Source: an uncultured Erysipelotrichaceae bacterium (GTDB lineage Bacteria; Bacillota_I; Bacilli_A; RF39; UBA660). Taken from it: 52,171 nt of DNA. The DNA lies in assembly GCA_902786275.1 (NCBI GenBank), contig CADACC010000008.1, positions 1-52,171 on the forward strand. The letters run 5' to 3'. A program made the translations under genes and the position numbers. A model generated the notes under the pieces. The model was not told where the DNA came from and did no database searches. It saw only the letters and a list, made by a program, of their open reading frames with translations. Of this stretch, positions 33,763-44,697 are shown in pieces. Position 1 is the stretch's first letter. Every line of letters begins with the position of its first letter.

Positions 33763-34612
33763 ATACTTCTATGTAAGGAATATTTAATTTTCTATCATGT
33801 TTTCCTTTATTATAGTAGTGTTCAAACCCTTTTTCATTCAAATTATTATAATAAGAACTTACAGTATTTACCCAGTGTTCTGATCCACCGGCATATCTTT
33901 TAGACATTGATATAATTTTATCTTTACCGCTAGTTTCTGTTACTTTATAACCAGAGTGGAGCATAAGAATAAATTTATATATACCATAAGCTTCATTTTT
34001 ATAACTTACAAAACCTTTGCTACCTCTAATACCACCTATATTATGTTTATGTACAAATAAATAACTATTTAATTTGTAACCACATTCACAGTATGCTATA
34101 GATAAAGCAATATATGGGTTAACATCTAAAACTGATGCAAACTTATATATTAATTCTTCAGGTTTAAAGTTATTAAGTTCATATTTTGTAGTATTAATGT
34201 CTTTTTTATTTAAATTATATTTTGCTGGATTTTTATATATATTAGCAATTGTTTTTAATATTGCTTCTTCTTTAGATAAATATTTAACATTATTTAATAT
34301 ATAATCATTGTTCCAAGCTTTTTTATCTATATCTATAAGTTCATTAATTTTATTATTAATTATATCCTCTTTAAGCATAAATACTTTAGAATAAAATGAT
34401 ATCATTTCATCTTCCGTATTAAAAATTAAAGGGTTATCACTAGTTTTAACTTTTTCTAAAGGTTTTTCCTTCATAGCAAGTAAAACATTTTTGCTTATAT
34501 TTTCTGATTTAATTACAGTTTTATTATTATGATTCTTCGCAGCAATAATCATAAAACTTGCTAAAACTGCAACAAAAACGACTATAAGCATTTTTTTATT
34601 AAAATACTTCAA
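33761..34612 (-). CDS. Membrane-anchored glucosaminidase/lysozyme-like protein
   Basis: 283 residues. An N-terminal membrane segment (about 8-24), a helical middle part and a C-terminal domain (about 165-275) with the lysozyme-like pattern ALSIAYCECGYKLNSYLF, HNIGGIRGSKGFVSYKNEAY and GGSEHWVNTVSSYY. The Glu in YCECGYK sits where glucosaminidases of the GH73 type have their catalytic Glu, so peptidoglycan cleavage is likely but not shown. I chose TTG at 34612, which follows AAGGTGAT; the longer ORF start at 34642 lacks a ribosome site. Confidence 0.75.
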   Translation of the reverse strand: MKYFNKKMLIVVFVAVLASFMIIAAKNHNNKTVIKSENISKNVLLAMKEKPLEKVKTSDNPLIFNTEDEMISFYSKVFMLKEDIINNKINELIDIDKKAWNNDYILNNVKYLSKEEAILKTIANIYKNPAKYNLNKKDINTTKYELNNFKPEELIYKFASVLDVNPYIALSIAYCECGYKLNSYLFVHKHNIGGIRGSKGFVSYKNEAYGIYKFILMLHSGYKVTETSGKDKIISMSKRYAGGSEHWVNTVSSYYNNLNEKGFEHYYNKGKHDRKLNIPYIEV

Positions 34613-34718
34613 TTTATCACCTTTTTTTCGCCGCGCAAGCAATATTCTATCAAAAATATATTAAAAAATCAAATCAGAGATAGGTTAGTAGAATATATAT
34701 GCTTTATATCTAAAACAT

Positions 34719-34747
34719 TTGACATAATCGAACAAATGTGCTAAATT
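34719..34747 (+). promoter_or_regulatory. Sigma-A-type promoter
   Basis: TTGACA at 34719-34724, a 17-base spacer, and TAAATT at 34742-34747, upstream of the hypothetical gene at 34783. Confidence 0.7.
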
Positions 34748-34782
34748 ATTGCTTGTTGTTCAAAAAAAGGGAGGAATGACTA

Positions 34783-35409
34783 ATGAGTATACAACCAATA
34801 ACTATTAATGATATACATAAAAAGTATTATGCTCATGGTTGCATATCAGAACAAGACTATAACAATATTTTGTTACTTCATGATGATCTAGATAATAAAA
34901 ATCAATTAGAAGTTATGAAATTAGAAAATTCACGATTTAATAAAATTGGTTTTAGAACTAAAACAAGTAAGTTATTACATGAACTAGTTGAACTAAAAAA
35001 AGGATTAAAAGAATATGTGGAAAGTTTTAAAGAAAAGAAAGCTCCATCTAATTATGTATATGAGTTTGATTTAAAACGTTACTATAAAGAAATGGACAAG
35101 GCATTATTTGCAACTTTATATATTGATTATTTTGATAACATGATTAAAGCTGTAAAAAAGGATAAAGCTTCATTTGGATTAATACTAGATGATCCCGAAA
35201 AGTATGAAGCTATTGTAAGCTGGCTTGTAAAAGTAGCTTTAAACTATAACATAATACTTAATTTCATGACATATAATAAAGAATACTATGATCAAGTACT
35301 AGCCGACGCTGAAATGCTTAGAATACAACAAGAAGAACGTGATAGCGATTACATGGATAAAAATCCATATCATATTAACGGAACACAAAGAGTTAGTAAA
35401 GCTGAGTAA
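34783..35409 (+). CDS. Hypothetical cytoplasmic helical protein
   Basis: 208 residues, predicted mostly helical, with no membrane helix or signal peptide. It starts MSIQPITINDIHKKYYAHGC and is rich in charged residues; the last 20 residues look disordered (NPYHINGTQRVSKAE). I do not recognise a family. A strong GGGAGG ribosome site lies 9 bases before the ATG, and it has its own promoter and terminator, so it looks like a single-gene unit inserted before the heat-shock operon. Confidence 0.75.
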   Translation: MSIQPITINDIHKKYYAHGCISEQDYNNILLLHDDLDNKNQLEVMKLENSRFNKIGFRTKTSKLLHELVELKKGLKEYVESFKEKKAPSNYVYEFDLKRYYKEMDKALFATLYIDYFDNMIKAVKKDKASFGLILDDPEKYEAIVSWLVKVALNYNIILNFMTYNKEYYDQVLADAEMLRIQQEERDSDYMDKNPYHINGTQRVSKAE

Positions 35410-35439
35410 TTTATTATAAATTATCTACATAATATTTAA

Positions 35440-35475
35440 TAACAATTATATTAATTTATAGTTGTTATTTTTATT
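35440..35475 (+). terminator. Probable terminator before hrcA
   Basis: AATAACAATTATA pairs with TATAGTTGTTATT with a small mismatch, followed by T-rich sequence. Confidence 0.6.
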
Positions 35476-35498
35476 TGTAAAAGAATTAGCAGAAGGTA

Positions 35499-35526
35499 TT
35501 GACAAGTGCTAAAATTGTGATAAAAT
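35499..35526 (+). promoter_or_regulatory. Sigma-A promoter of the hrcA-dnaJ heat-shock operon
   Basis: TTGACA at 35499-35504, a 16-base spacer, and TAAAAT at 35521-35526 with an extended TG before it. The spacer contains AAGTGCTAA (35504-35512), an HrcA half-site. Confidence 0.85.
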
Positions 35527-35530
35527 GATA

Positions 35531-35557
35531 TTAGCACTTAGGAAAGTATAGTGCTAA
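35531..35557 (+). promoter_or_regulatory. CIRCE operator (HrcA binding site)
   Basis: TTAGCACTT (35531-35539), 9 bases, TAGTGCTAA (35549-35557). The consensus is TTAGCACTC-N9-GAGTGCTAA, so each arm differs only at its innermost base. It lies right after the -10 box and before hrcA, so HrcA represses its own operon. Confidence 0.97.
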
Positions 35558-35569
35558 CGAGGTGATGAT

Positions 35570-36592
35570 GTGGAAGAACGTCAAAACAAATTATTAAAAG
35601 AAATTGTTGAGTCTTATATTAAGACTGCAAGGCCTGTTAGTAGTAATGCTTTATGCGAGAAGCTTAAATGTTCATCTGCAACTGTAAGAAATGAAATGGC
35701 ACTTCTTGAAGGTTTAGGTTATATTGAAAAGAACCATATATCTTCAGGTAGAATACCATCTGAAAAAGGTTACAAATATTACGTAGATAATCTAATGAAA
35801 CCAAAAGAATTATCTGGTGAAGATATTTTAAATCTTCAAACAATATTTTCTAACAAAGAATTAGAGTTATCTGATGCAATAAATAAATGTATGGACATGA
35901 TAAGTGATCTAACTAATTATACAAGTATTGTTCTTGGTAAAAGTTCCAAAGAAAACTTTTTACAACAAGTAAGTATTATTCCACTTGGTAATAATAAAGT
36001 TATTGCTTTAGTTTGTACCGATAAAGGTATGGTTGAAAGCAAACAATTTAATATTGATCAAACAATTGATATAGCTGAAGTTGTAAAGGTTAGTGAAATA
36101 ATTAATAAAATGTTATTTGGAACTCCAATTGATGAAGTAAATGAAAGATTAGAGTTTGAAATTAAACCAATTATTTCTAAACAAATAGAACAATATGAAA
36201 CAGTATATAATATTTTCTATAATGCATTTGATGATTTTGTTAAAAACACATCGAATGTACATATATCTGGTAAATCAAAAATATTTAATCAACCAGAATA
36301 TCAAAATGCTAACGACATTAAACAATTAGTTAATAAATTTGAAGATGAAACTCTAATTAAAAAAATTGATGATTCATCAGAAAGTAAAGATATAAAAATA
36401 TATATTGGTGATGAAAACGAATTTGATGATAATGTAACAATTATTAAATCAAAATATAAAGTTAATGGTGAGGAAGGAACAATTGCAATTGTAGGTCCAA
36501 AAAGAATGGAATATGATCGTGTGGTTGGTCTTCTTGATTACATCAATAAATACATTGAAGATATAGAAAGCGGTGGTTCAAAAAATGAGTAA
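35570..36592 (+). CDS. hrcA: Heat-inducible transcription repressor HrcA
   Basis: 340 residues. N-terminal winged helix (about 1-75) with RQNKLLKEIVESYIKTARPV and SSATVRNEMALLEGLGYIEK; C-terminal GAF-like domain with GTIAIVGPKRMEYDRVVGLL. Binds the CIRCE site just upstream; GroEL normally keeps it active. Starts with GTG after GAGGTGATGAT. Overlaps grpE by 8 bases. Confidence 0.96.
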   Translation: MEERQNKLLKEIVESYIKTARPVSSNALCEKLKCSSATVRNEMALLEGLGYIEKNHISSGRIPSEKGYKYYVDNLMKPKELSGEDILNLQTIFSNKELELSDAINKCMDMISDLTNYTSIVLGKSSKENFLQQVSIIPLGNNKVIALVCTDKGMVESKQFNIDQTIDIAEVVKVSEIINKMLFGTPIDEVNERLEFEIKPIISKQIEQYETVYNIFYNAFDDFVKNTSNVHISGKSKIFNQPEYQNANDIKQLVNKFEDETLIKKIDDSSESKDIKIYIGDENEFDDNVTIIKSKYKVNGEEGTIAIVGPKRMEYDRVVGLLDYINKYIEDIESGGSKNE

Positions 36593-37115
36593 TGAAACTA
36601 ACAAGAATGTTAATGTAGAAGTTAAGGAAGACAAAAAACATAAGAAGAAAGATAAGAAAAATGAGGAACTTGAACTTCTGCAAAATCAAAATGCTATTCT
36701 TAATGAAAAATTATTAAGAATTACTGCAGACTATCAAAACATGAAAAGAAGAAGTGAAGAAGAATTATCAAGAGCTTATAAATATGATGGCGAAGAAATA
36801 ATTAAAGAACTTCTTAATATAGTAGATAATTTTGAAAGAGCAATTAAGTTAGATGATACAAATCTATCTGATGAGCTTTCTAAATTCTTAGAAGGATTTA
36901 AAATGATTTATACAAATTTAATAAACATTTTAAATAGTAAAAATGTTCGTGAAATAGTGTGTTTAAATGAAGATTTTAATCCTGTTTCAATGAACGCAGT
37001 GTTAACTGAAAAAGTAGAAGGTATGGAACCTGGTAAAGTAGTAGAAGTGCTACAAAAAGGTTACGTATATAATGATAAAGTTATAAGACCTGCCATGGTC
37101 AAAGTAAGTGAATAA
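36585..37115 (+). CDS. grpE: Nucleotide exchange factor GrpE
   Basis: Exchanges ADP on DnaK. About 176 residues: a charged N-terminus, a long coiled coil (about 25-80, with LLRITADYQNMKRRSEEELS) and the beta-wing domain with FNPVSMNAVLTEKVEGMEPG and VLQKGYVYNDKVIRPAMVKV. The ATG at 36585 lies inside the end of hrcA; GGTGG lies upstream. Confidence 0.95.
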   Translation: MSNETNKNVNVEVKEDKKHKKKDKKNEELELLQNQNAILNEKLLRITADYQNMKRRSEEELSRAYKYDGEEIIKELLNIVDNFERAIKLDDTNLSDELSKFLEGFKMIYTNLINILNSKNVREIVCLNEDFNPVSMNAVLTEKVEGMEPGKVVEVLQKGYVYNDKVIRPAMVKVSE

Positions 37116-37132
37116 TTGAAAGGAATGATTAA

Positions 37133-38956
<1,824 letters not shown>

Positions 38957-38972
38957 TGATATAATAAATTAC

Positions 38973-39002
38973 AGGTTCTAGATAACTAGAACCTTAATTT
39001 TG
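38973..39002 (+). terminator. Hairpin between dnaK and tldD, possible partial terminator
   Basis: AGGTTCTAG and CTAGAACCT form a 9-bp stem with loop ATAA, followed by TAATTTTG, a weak T-tract. It may lower read-through into tldD-tldE-dnaJ or protect the 3' end of a dnaK mRNA. Confidence 0.5.
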
Positions 39003-39023
39003 ATTTAAAATGAAAGGGTTATC

Positions 39024-40406
39024 ATGAATAAAGAATACTGTGAAAATTTGTTAAATAAACTATTATCAACTGGTGCTGATTATGCTGAAATATATGAAGA
39101 ATCATGTGATAGTAGAACTTTTAGTTACTTAGATTCTAAACTTGATAGAATTAATGAATATCATGCAAACGGTGTTGGCTTAAGAATTGCTAAGGGAACA
39201 GAAGTTTACTATGCATCAATTAATTATGATGATATTAGTGAAGTAGAAAAACTAGCTGATGAACTTATTAAAAATATTTCATCAAAAGTTATATACAAAG
39301 ATATAAAACTTGATAATTTAGAAACAATTGATGCTAAGTGGGATAAACCATTTGATTCATGCAGCGATGATATAGTTAAAAACTATATGGTTAATTTAGA
39401 TAAAGAGATAAGAAGTAGAGATAAAAGAATTACTCAAGTTGGACTAACTTTATCTGAAAGATTAAAAAACATAACTGTATCAAATAGTAAAGGTGTTTAC
39501 AAAAAAGAGATTAGGCCTAATTCAAGATTTTATATAAATGTTATGTTTAAAGATAATGATTTATTATCTAAATCAACATACAACTGGGGTGGAAGCATAG
39601 GTGCAGAAATCCTTGATAAAGATATATCAGCTGGTATTGATAATTTAATTAAGTATGGTACTGATAAGCTTTATGCTAAAAATTGTATAGGAAAAAATAT
39701 GCCAGTTATTTTAGGACCAGGATTTGGTGCTGTAATATTCCATGAAGCATGTGGTCATGCCATGGAAGCAGCAGCAACAGCAAATAATCAAAGTGTTTTA
39801 TCTGGTAAAATAGGAGAAAAAATTGCATCTGATAAAGTAACTATCATTGATGATGGCTCTATAGAAAAACTATGGGGAACAACAGTTATAGATGACGAAG
39901 GCGAAAAAACAAGAAAGAATATCTTAATTGAAGATGGCGTTTTAAAAAACTATTTAAACGATGAAATAAATAATCGTAAATTGAAAATGGATTTAACTGG
40001 TTCATCAAGAAGAGAAAGCTATCGTTTCGCACCTGTATCAAGAATGAATAATACTTATTTAAAACCAGGTAACGATAAAATAGAAGACATGATCAAAAGC
40101 ATTGACTTTGGTTTATACGCGGTTGAACTTGGCGGAGGATCAGTAGATCCAGAAACTGGAGAATTTAACTTTGCTTGTGACACAGCATATATGATAAGAG
40201 ACGGTAAAATAGCAGAGTGTGTTAAAGGAGCAACCCTTATCGGAAACACACTTGAAATATTAAGTAATGTTGAAATGGTTGGAAGTAATCTTGAATATGG
40301 TGTAGGAAACTGCGGAGCATCAAGTGGATGGGTTCCAGTTACTATTGGTCAACCAACAATAAAAGTTTCAAGTATTTTAGTTGGAGGTGTAAGTGATGAT
40401 AACTAA
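39024..40406 (+). CDS. tldD: TldD family metallopeptidase subunit
   Basis: 460 residues. The zinc protease motif HEACGHAMEA (HExxxH) marks this as the catalytic subunit of the TldD-TldE heterodimer, which trims peptides in a central cavity. GVGNCGASSGWVPVTIGQPT at the C-terminus is conserved. In E. coli the pair processes microcin B17 and degrades CcdA. Here it sits between dnaK and dnaJ. AAAGGG precedes the ATG, and it overlaps tldE by 11 bases. Confidence 0.93.
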   Translation: MNKEYCENLLNKLLSTGADYAEIYEESCDSRTFSYLDSKLDRINEYHANGVGLRIAKGTEVYYASINYDDISEVEKLADELIKNISSKVIYKDIKLDNLETIDAKWDKPFDSCSDDIVKNYMVNLDKEIRSRDKRITQVGLTLSERLKNITVSNSKGVYKKEIRPNSRFYINVMFKDNDLLSKSTYNWGGSIGAEILDKDISAGIDNLIKYGTDKLYAKNCIGKNMPVILGPGFGAVIFHEACGHAMEAAATANNQSVLSGKIGEKIASDKVTIIDDGSIEKLWGTTVIDDEGEKTRKNILIEDGVLKNYLNDEINNRKLKMDLTGSSRRESYRFAPVSRMNNTYLKPGNDKIEDMIKSIDFGLYAVELGGGSVDPETGEFNFACDTAYMIRDGKIAECVKGATLIGNTLEILSNVEMVGSNLEYGVGNCGASSGWVPVTIGQPTIKVSSILVGGVSDDN

Positions 40407-41667
40407 TCTAATAAATCTTGCAAAAGAAAAAGATATAGATTTAGAAGTATGTACATTCTCTGAAAATGATTATTCTGTTGAAACACTTAATGATGAACTT
40501 ATTAAATTTAATATAACTAAACAAAATGAATACACAATTAAAGCATTATATAATGATAAAGTAATAAGTATTGTTACTGAAAAAATTGATAACCCAGAAG
40601 AAATAATAAATAAAATCATTAATAATGCTAAGTTAATTGATAATGATAATAAAAATAGATTATGTGAAAATGATTTTGAAGTTGAATCTAGAGAATATAA
40701 AGAAATAGATTTTAATAATATTAAAGAAGAATTATTTAAACTTAATAAAGAATATCATGATAAATATCCATTTATTATAAATATTGACATGGGTGTTGAT
40801 TATGATGTTATTGAAAGAACAATTGATAATGATAAACATCATATGAAGGATAAATATGCAAGTTTATATATGTTCGCATCAATAAGTGGTAAGAAAAATG
40901 ATGTTGTTAAATCACAAGTTGTTAGTATATATGACAAAGAATTTAACCTTAATAGAGTTAAAGATGAGTTTGATAAAGCAATAAAAAAATTAGAAGATTT
41001 ATTTAATGCAACATCAATTAAAACTGATAAATATAAAGTATTAATCGATAACTATGTAATTAATAAAATTATTTATACTTTTGCTAATTCATTTTATGAA
41101 AAATCATTAGATATGAAAGTATCTCCATTTGCAGGTAAACTTGGTGAAAAGATTTTTTCTGATAAGATTACTATAATGGAAGAACCGGTTAACGAAAAAT
41201 TTGTAGTTAATAAGCACTTCGATCAAGAAGGAAGTTTAACATATAATAAAGAGATTATTAAAGATGGTATATTTAAAACAGCTTTTAATACTTTGGAGTA
41301 CGCAATAAAAAATAATACTAAGCCAACAGGTAATGCTAATATGATATGTAATTTAAACATTAAACCTGGAAACTTATCTTATGATGAATTAGTTAAATCA
41401 ATGGATAATGGCGTTATTATAAATAATGTTGAAGGATTACATGCAGGTATTAATACATCAACTGGAGATATATCACTTCAATCAACTGGTTATTTAGTTG
41501 AAAAAGGTAAAATAGTTAAAGCACTTGATATGATTATTCTTCAAACTAATATTTTTGAACTTTTATCAAATGTTATCGAAGTTGGAAATGATTTTAAAGA
41601 ATTTAGTATGAACTGTGCTGCTGTATCTCTTTTAATAAGTGATATAACAATTTCTGGAAACCTATAA
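40396..41667 (+). CDS. pmbA: TldE/PmbA family subunit
   Basis: 423 residues. TldE (PmbA) is the non-catalytic partner of TldD; as expected there is no HExxxH motif. Recognisable parts are SPFAGKLGEKIFSDKITIME, GNANMICNLNIKPGNLSYDE and VEGLHAGINTSTGDISLQST. The ATG at 40396 follows GGAGG within the end of tldD, so the two are coupled and made in equal amounts. Confidence 0.92.
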   Translation: MITNLINLAKEKDIDLEVCTFSENDYSVETLNDELIKFNITKQNEYTIKALYNDKVISIVTEKIDNPEEIINKIINNAKLIDNDNKNRLCENDFEVESREYKEIDFNNIKEELFKLNKEYHDKYPFIINIDMGVDYDVIERTIDNDKHHMKDKYASLYMFASISGKKNDVVKSQVVSIYDKEFNLNRVKDEFDKAIKKLEDLFNATSIKTDKYKVLIDNYVINKIIYTFANSFYEKSLDMKVSPFAGKLGEKIFSDKITIMEEPVNEKFVVNKHFDQEGSLTYNKEIIKDGIFKTAFNTLEYAIKNNTKPTGNANMICNLNIKPGNLSYDELVKSMDNGVIINNVEGLHAGINTSTGDISLQSTGYLVEKGKIVKALDMIILQTNIFELLSNVIEVGNDFKEFSMNCAAVSLLISDITISGNL

Positions 41668-41681
41668 AGGAGTAACAAAAT

Positions 41682-42800
41682 ATGAATAAGAAAGACTACT
41701 ATGAAGTACTAGGCGTAAAAAAAGATGCTTCAGACGAAGAAATAAAAAGAGCTTTTAGAAAGCTTGCAAAACAATACCATCCAGATGTAAATAAAGAACC
41801 TGGAGCTGACGAAAAATTTAAAGAAATAGGTGAAGCATACTCTGTTTTATCTGATCCAAATAAACGTAGCCAGTATGACCAATTTGGTCATGCAGCATTC
41901 CAAGGTGCATCAGGTGGAGCACAAGGTGCTGGTGGCTTTGGTGGATTTGATTTTAACGACTTTGACTTTGGAGATATTTTTGATGATTTATTTGGTGGTG
42001 GATTTGGTTTTGGAAGAGGTAAAACTAAAAATCGTCCTCAAAAAGGTCCAGATACTTTACTTCGCATCAATTTAGATTTTATGGAAGCCATAAAAGGCTG
42101 CAAAAAAACAATTAAGATAGAGTTAAATGATACTTGCCCTAAATGTGATGGTAAAGGTGGATTTAAAGATCACAAATGCCAAACATGTGGTGGAAGAGGA
42201 AGAGTTGTAGTTCAACAAAATTCTTTATTTGGTGTTTTTCAAACAGAAACAATATGTAAAGATTGTGGTGGAGTTGGAACTACTTATGAAGAAAAATGCC
42301 CTAAATGTAACGGAAAAGGTATAATCAAAGAGGTAAAAGAAATTGAAGTTGATGTACCTGCCGGAGTCGACACAGGTAATAAACTTAGAATATCAGGTAA
42401 AGGCGAAGCTGGAAGAAACGGTGGAGAAAATGGTGATATTTATATTGAATTCAAAGTAAGTGATCATCCATTATTTGAAAGAGAAGATGATGACATCTAT
42501 TTGGAAGTACCAATCACAATTACTGATGCTATCTTAGGCTGTAAAAAAGAAATTCCAACACTTGATAATAATGTAATACTTGATATTAAACCAGGAACAC
42601 AAAACTTAACAAAACTTAAACTTAAAGGTAAAGGAGTTAAATCAGTTAACAGCCGCTTTACAGGTGATATGTATGCTGTTATTAATGTTGTAATCCCAAC
42701 TAAATTATCTCGCGAACAAAAGGAATTAATTAAGGATTTAGCGGATACTGACCTTGAAAGTGAAAGCGATATAAAGAGATTTAAGAAATATTTAGATTAA
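41682..42800 (+). CDS. dnaJ: Chaperone DnaJ (Hsp40)
   Basis: 372 residues. J domain (about 1-70) with the HPD triad in KQYHPDVNK, a Gly/Phe-rich region (about 73-115), four zinc repeats ([32 protein letters not shown]) and the C-terminal substrate domain. AAAGGAG precedes the ATG. Separated from dnaK by tldD-tldE, unlike the usual direct dnaK-dnaJ order. Confidence 0.97.
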   Translation: MNKKDYYEVLGVKKDASDEEIKRAFRKLAKQYHPDVNKEPGADEKFKEIGEAYSVLSDPNKRSQYDQFGHAAFQGASGGAQGAGGFGGFDFNDFDFGDIFDDLFGGGFGFGRGKTKNRPQKGPDTLLRINLDFMEAIKGCKKTIKIELNDTCPKCDGKGGFKDHKCQTCGGRGRVVVQQNSLFGVFQTETICKDCGGVGTTYEEKCPKCNGKGIIKEVKEIEVDVPAGVDTGNKLRISGKGEAGRNGGENGDIYIEFKVSDHPLFEREDDDIYLEVPITITDAILGCKKEIPTLDNNVILDIKPGTQNLTKLKLKGKGVKSVNSRFTGDMYAVINVVIPTKLSREQKELIKDLADTDLESESDIKRFKKYLD

Positions 42801-42819
42801 TTCTAAATATTTTTTTTGT
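42786..42819 (+). terminator. Rho-independent terminator of the heat-shock operon
   Basis: AAATATTTAGA and TCTAAATATTT pair across TTAAT, followed by T. The left arm covers the last codons of dnaJ. Confidence 0.8.
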
Positions 42820-42828
42820 GTCTACAAA

Positions 42829-42858
42829 TTGACACAACATTTGTTTTAATTGTATACT
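42829..42858 (+). promoter_or_regulatory. Sigma-A-type promoter with an overlapping inverted repeat
   Basis: TTGACA at 42829-42834, an 18-base spacer, TATACT at 42853-42858. GTGTC (42818-42822) and GACAC (42831-42835) form an inverted repeat over the -35 box, a possible operator. Confidence 0.6.
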
Positions 42859-42885
42859 TAATATAGAGGAAAAGGGTTGATAATA

Positions 42886-44124
42886 ATGACAAAAAAGAAA
42901 AAAATCATCATCATTATTTTATCAGCTTTTTTATGTTTACTTGCTGCATTTACTGTATATAAAGTATTTTTTAGTAAACCAAAAGATAAAGTGCTTGTTA
43001 CCGTTAAAAACGGATTATCAGTAAATTTTCTAAATGGAAATACTCTTGAACTTGGTGCTAAAGAAAAAGAATATAAATTTTCTATAACAAATGACTCAGA
43101 CTCAGAAAAATATTATCAGATAAGAATTAATAATTTTAAAAAGCCATCAAAAGCGAGGTATTCTCTTAAATCTGAAGAGTCTAAAGTTGATTTAACTGAT
43201 CAAAGAATAAATGATGAGATAGTTCTTGAATATGCTGTTATAAATCCTGGTGATACACATAACTATGTACTTAAACTTGATAAAGCATTACGTAATTTTA
43301 CAATCGGTGAATTAGCAGTTGAAAACTACATATTTGAAGAAGAATATTTTGCTCAAACTATAATTAAAAATAGTACAGTTTCACAGAATCCAAAAACTGT
43401 TGTAGGTATGGAAGTAGCAACTGAAGATGAAGGTTTAATCCAAGATATTGATGATCGTGGGGTAACATATTATTTTAGAGGTAATGTTTTAAACAATTAT
43501 GTTAATTTTGCAAATCTTAAATGGAGAATTGTAAGGATTAATGGAGATAATACAGTTAAACTAATTTTAGATGAAAATACTGATGAATTAACTGAATATT
43601 ATACAAGTACTGATAATAACTACTTTGCTTATGTTAATACAAATATAAAATCATATTTATCTAACTGGTATCAAAGTAACTTAACATCATATGAAAAATT
43701 TATTGCAAGTGGTAAAGCTTGTGATAATTCTCAGTATACTGGTACTGATTCATATATTTTTCAAGCTAGTCAAAGACTACTTATTGATCATAATCCAACT
43801 TTTAATTGTTTAGGCTCATCTATTAGTACTAAAATATCAGTTATAACAGCTGATGAAGTAGAGTATGCTGGTGGACTTGTTGGAGTGTCAAACACAAATT
43901 ATTACTTATATAATCAAGATATATATAATCCATCATGGACCATTACTCCATCAAAGGGAAGTAGTGCAGAATTTTATCCATTTACACTATCTGTTAATGG
44001 CGCTTTAGAAGAAAATAATATAGGCTCCGTAAAAAGAGGTGTAAGACCAGTAATAAACATTGTTAAAGATGTTCCAGTTACTGGTAAAGGCACAAAAGAT
44101 GAACCATATGAGATTCTTGTATAG
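42886..44124 (+). CDS. Membrane-anchored surface protein with a DUF6273-like C-terminal domain
   Basis: 412 residues. N-terminal Lys-rich start and membrane helix (about 6-24), a beta-sandwich-like region (about 35-150) and a C-terminal domain (about 190-412) with VLNNYVNFANLKWRIVRING, ISVITADEVEYAGGLVG and RGVRPVINIVKDV. The last two patterns resemble DUF6273-type domains of Firmicutes surface proteins. Function unknown. I chose the ATG at 42886; a TTG at 42877 also has a plausible ribosome site (AGGA, 6 bases upstream). Confidence 0.75.
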   Translation: MTKKKKIIIIILSAFLCLLAAFTVYKVFFSKPKDKVLVTVKNGLSVNFLNGNTLELGAKEKEYKFSITNDSDSEKYYQIRINNFKKPSKARYSLKSEESKVDLTDQRINDEIVLEYAVINPGDTHNYVLKLDKALRNFTIGELAVENYIFEEEYFAQTIIKNSTVSQNPKTVVGMEVATEDEGLIQDIDDRGVTYYFRGNVLNNYVNFANLKWRIVRINGDNTVKLILDENTDELTEYYTSTDNNYFAYVNTNIKSYLSNWYQSNLTSYEKFIASGKACDNSQYTGTDSYIFQASQRLLIDHNPTFNCLGSSISTKISVITADEVEYAGGLVGVSNTNYYLYNQDIYNPSWTITPSKGSSAEFYPFTLSVNGALEENNIGSVKRGVRPVINIVKDVPVTGKGTKDEPYEILV

Positions 44125-44139
44125 AAAGGAAAGATTTAT

Positions 44140-44589
44140 ATGAGTATTTTAAAAAATAAAAAAGGTTTTATAGCAATATCAATTATATATTCATTTTTTA
44201 TTCTTTTTATAATGGTTATGCTTTTAATTATTTATTCATATGTATCTGATAGAAAAGCAACTAATAGAATAAAAACTGACATTAAAAATGAATTTAAAAT
44301 TAATGCCCCAACCATAACAATAAATCCAACTGGTGGAGATTATCAAAAACAAGCATCATATACAGTTAATATATCTGTTAAAGATGAAGGAAATGGAATA
44401 AGTAGTATTGGATATACTTGGTCAACAACGCCTAAATATTTATCAAGTATGAGTCTTACAACAACAGCTAATAATTCAAGTGTAACAACACCATCTGCCG
44501 CAGGTAATTACTATTTAATAGTAAAAGCATGCGATCCAGATAACAATTGTCAAACATTAATATCAAGAAGATTTATAGTTGGTTCGTAA
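44140..44589 (+). CDS. Pilin-like or type-I-anchored surface protein with an Ig-like domain
   Basis: 149 residues. The N-terminus KNKKGFIAISIIYSFFILFI looks like a type III/IV prepilin signal (basic residues, Gly, Phe, then a hydrophobic helix), but the Glu at position +5 of true pilins is Ser. The rest (about 50-149) is an Ig-like beta domain with YTVNISVKDEGNGISSIGYT and a Cys pair near the end (CDPDNNCQ). It follows the DUF6273-like protein by 15 bases, so they are one operon and may be displayed together. No pilus assembly genes are in the window. Confidence 0.7.
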   Translation: MSILKNKKGFIAISIIYSFFILFIMVMLLIIYSYVSDRKATNRIKTDIKNEFKINAPTITINPTGGDYQKQASYTVNISVKDEGNGISSIGYTWSTTPKYLSSMSLTTTANNSSVTTPSAAGNYYLIVKACDPDNNCQTLISRRFIVGS

Positions 44590-44594
44590 TAAGT

Positions 44595-44632
44595 AAACGT
44601 AAAGTATTTTGTAAATATTTTACGTTTTATTT
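44595..44632 (+). terminator. Terminator after the pilin-like gene
   Basis: AAACGTAAAGTATTT and AAATATTTTACGTTT form a 15-bp stem (one G-T pair) with a 3-base loop, followed by TATTT. Confidence 0.75.
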
Positions 44633-44697
44633 ATGTTTAAGTTATTTAATATATAAATTAAAAAATATTATGATAAAATATATATGTGGTGACTAAT

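Noticed and set aside
39024-41667. TldD-TldE as the maturation enzyme for the bacteriocin at 9915
   Set aside because: The genes are 29 kb apart in a heat-shock operon, and the precursor has double-glycine motifs that fit the adjacent C39 exporter.
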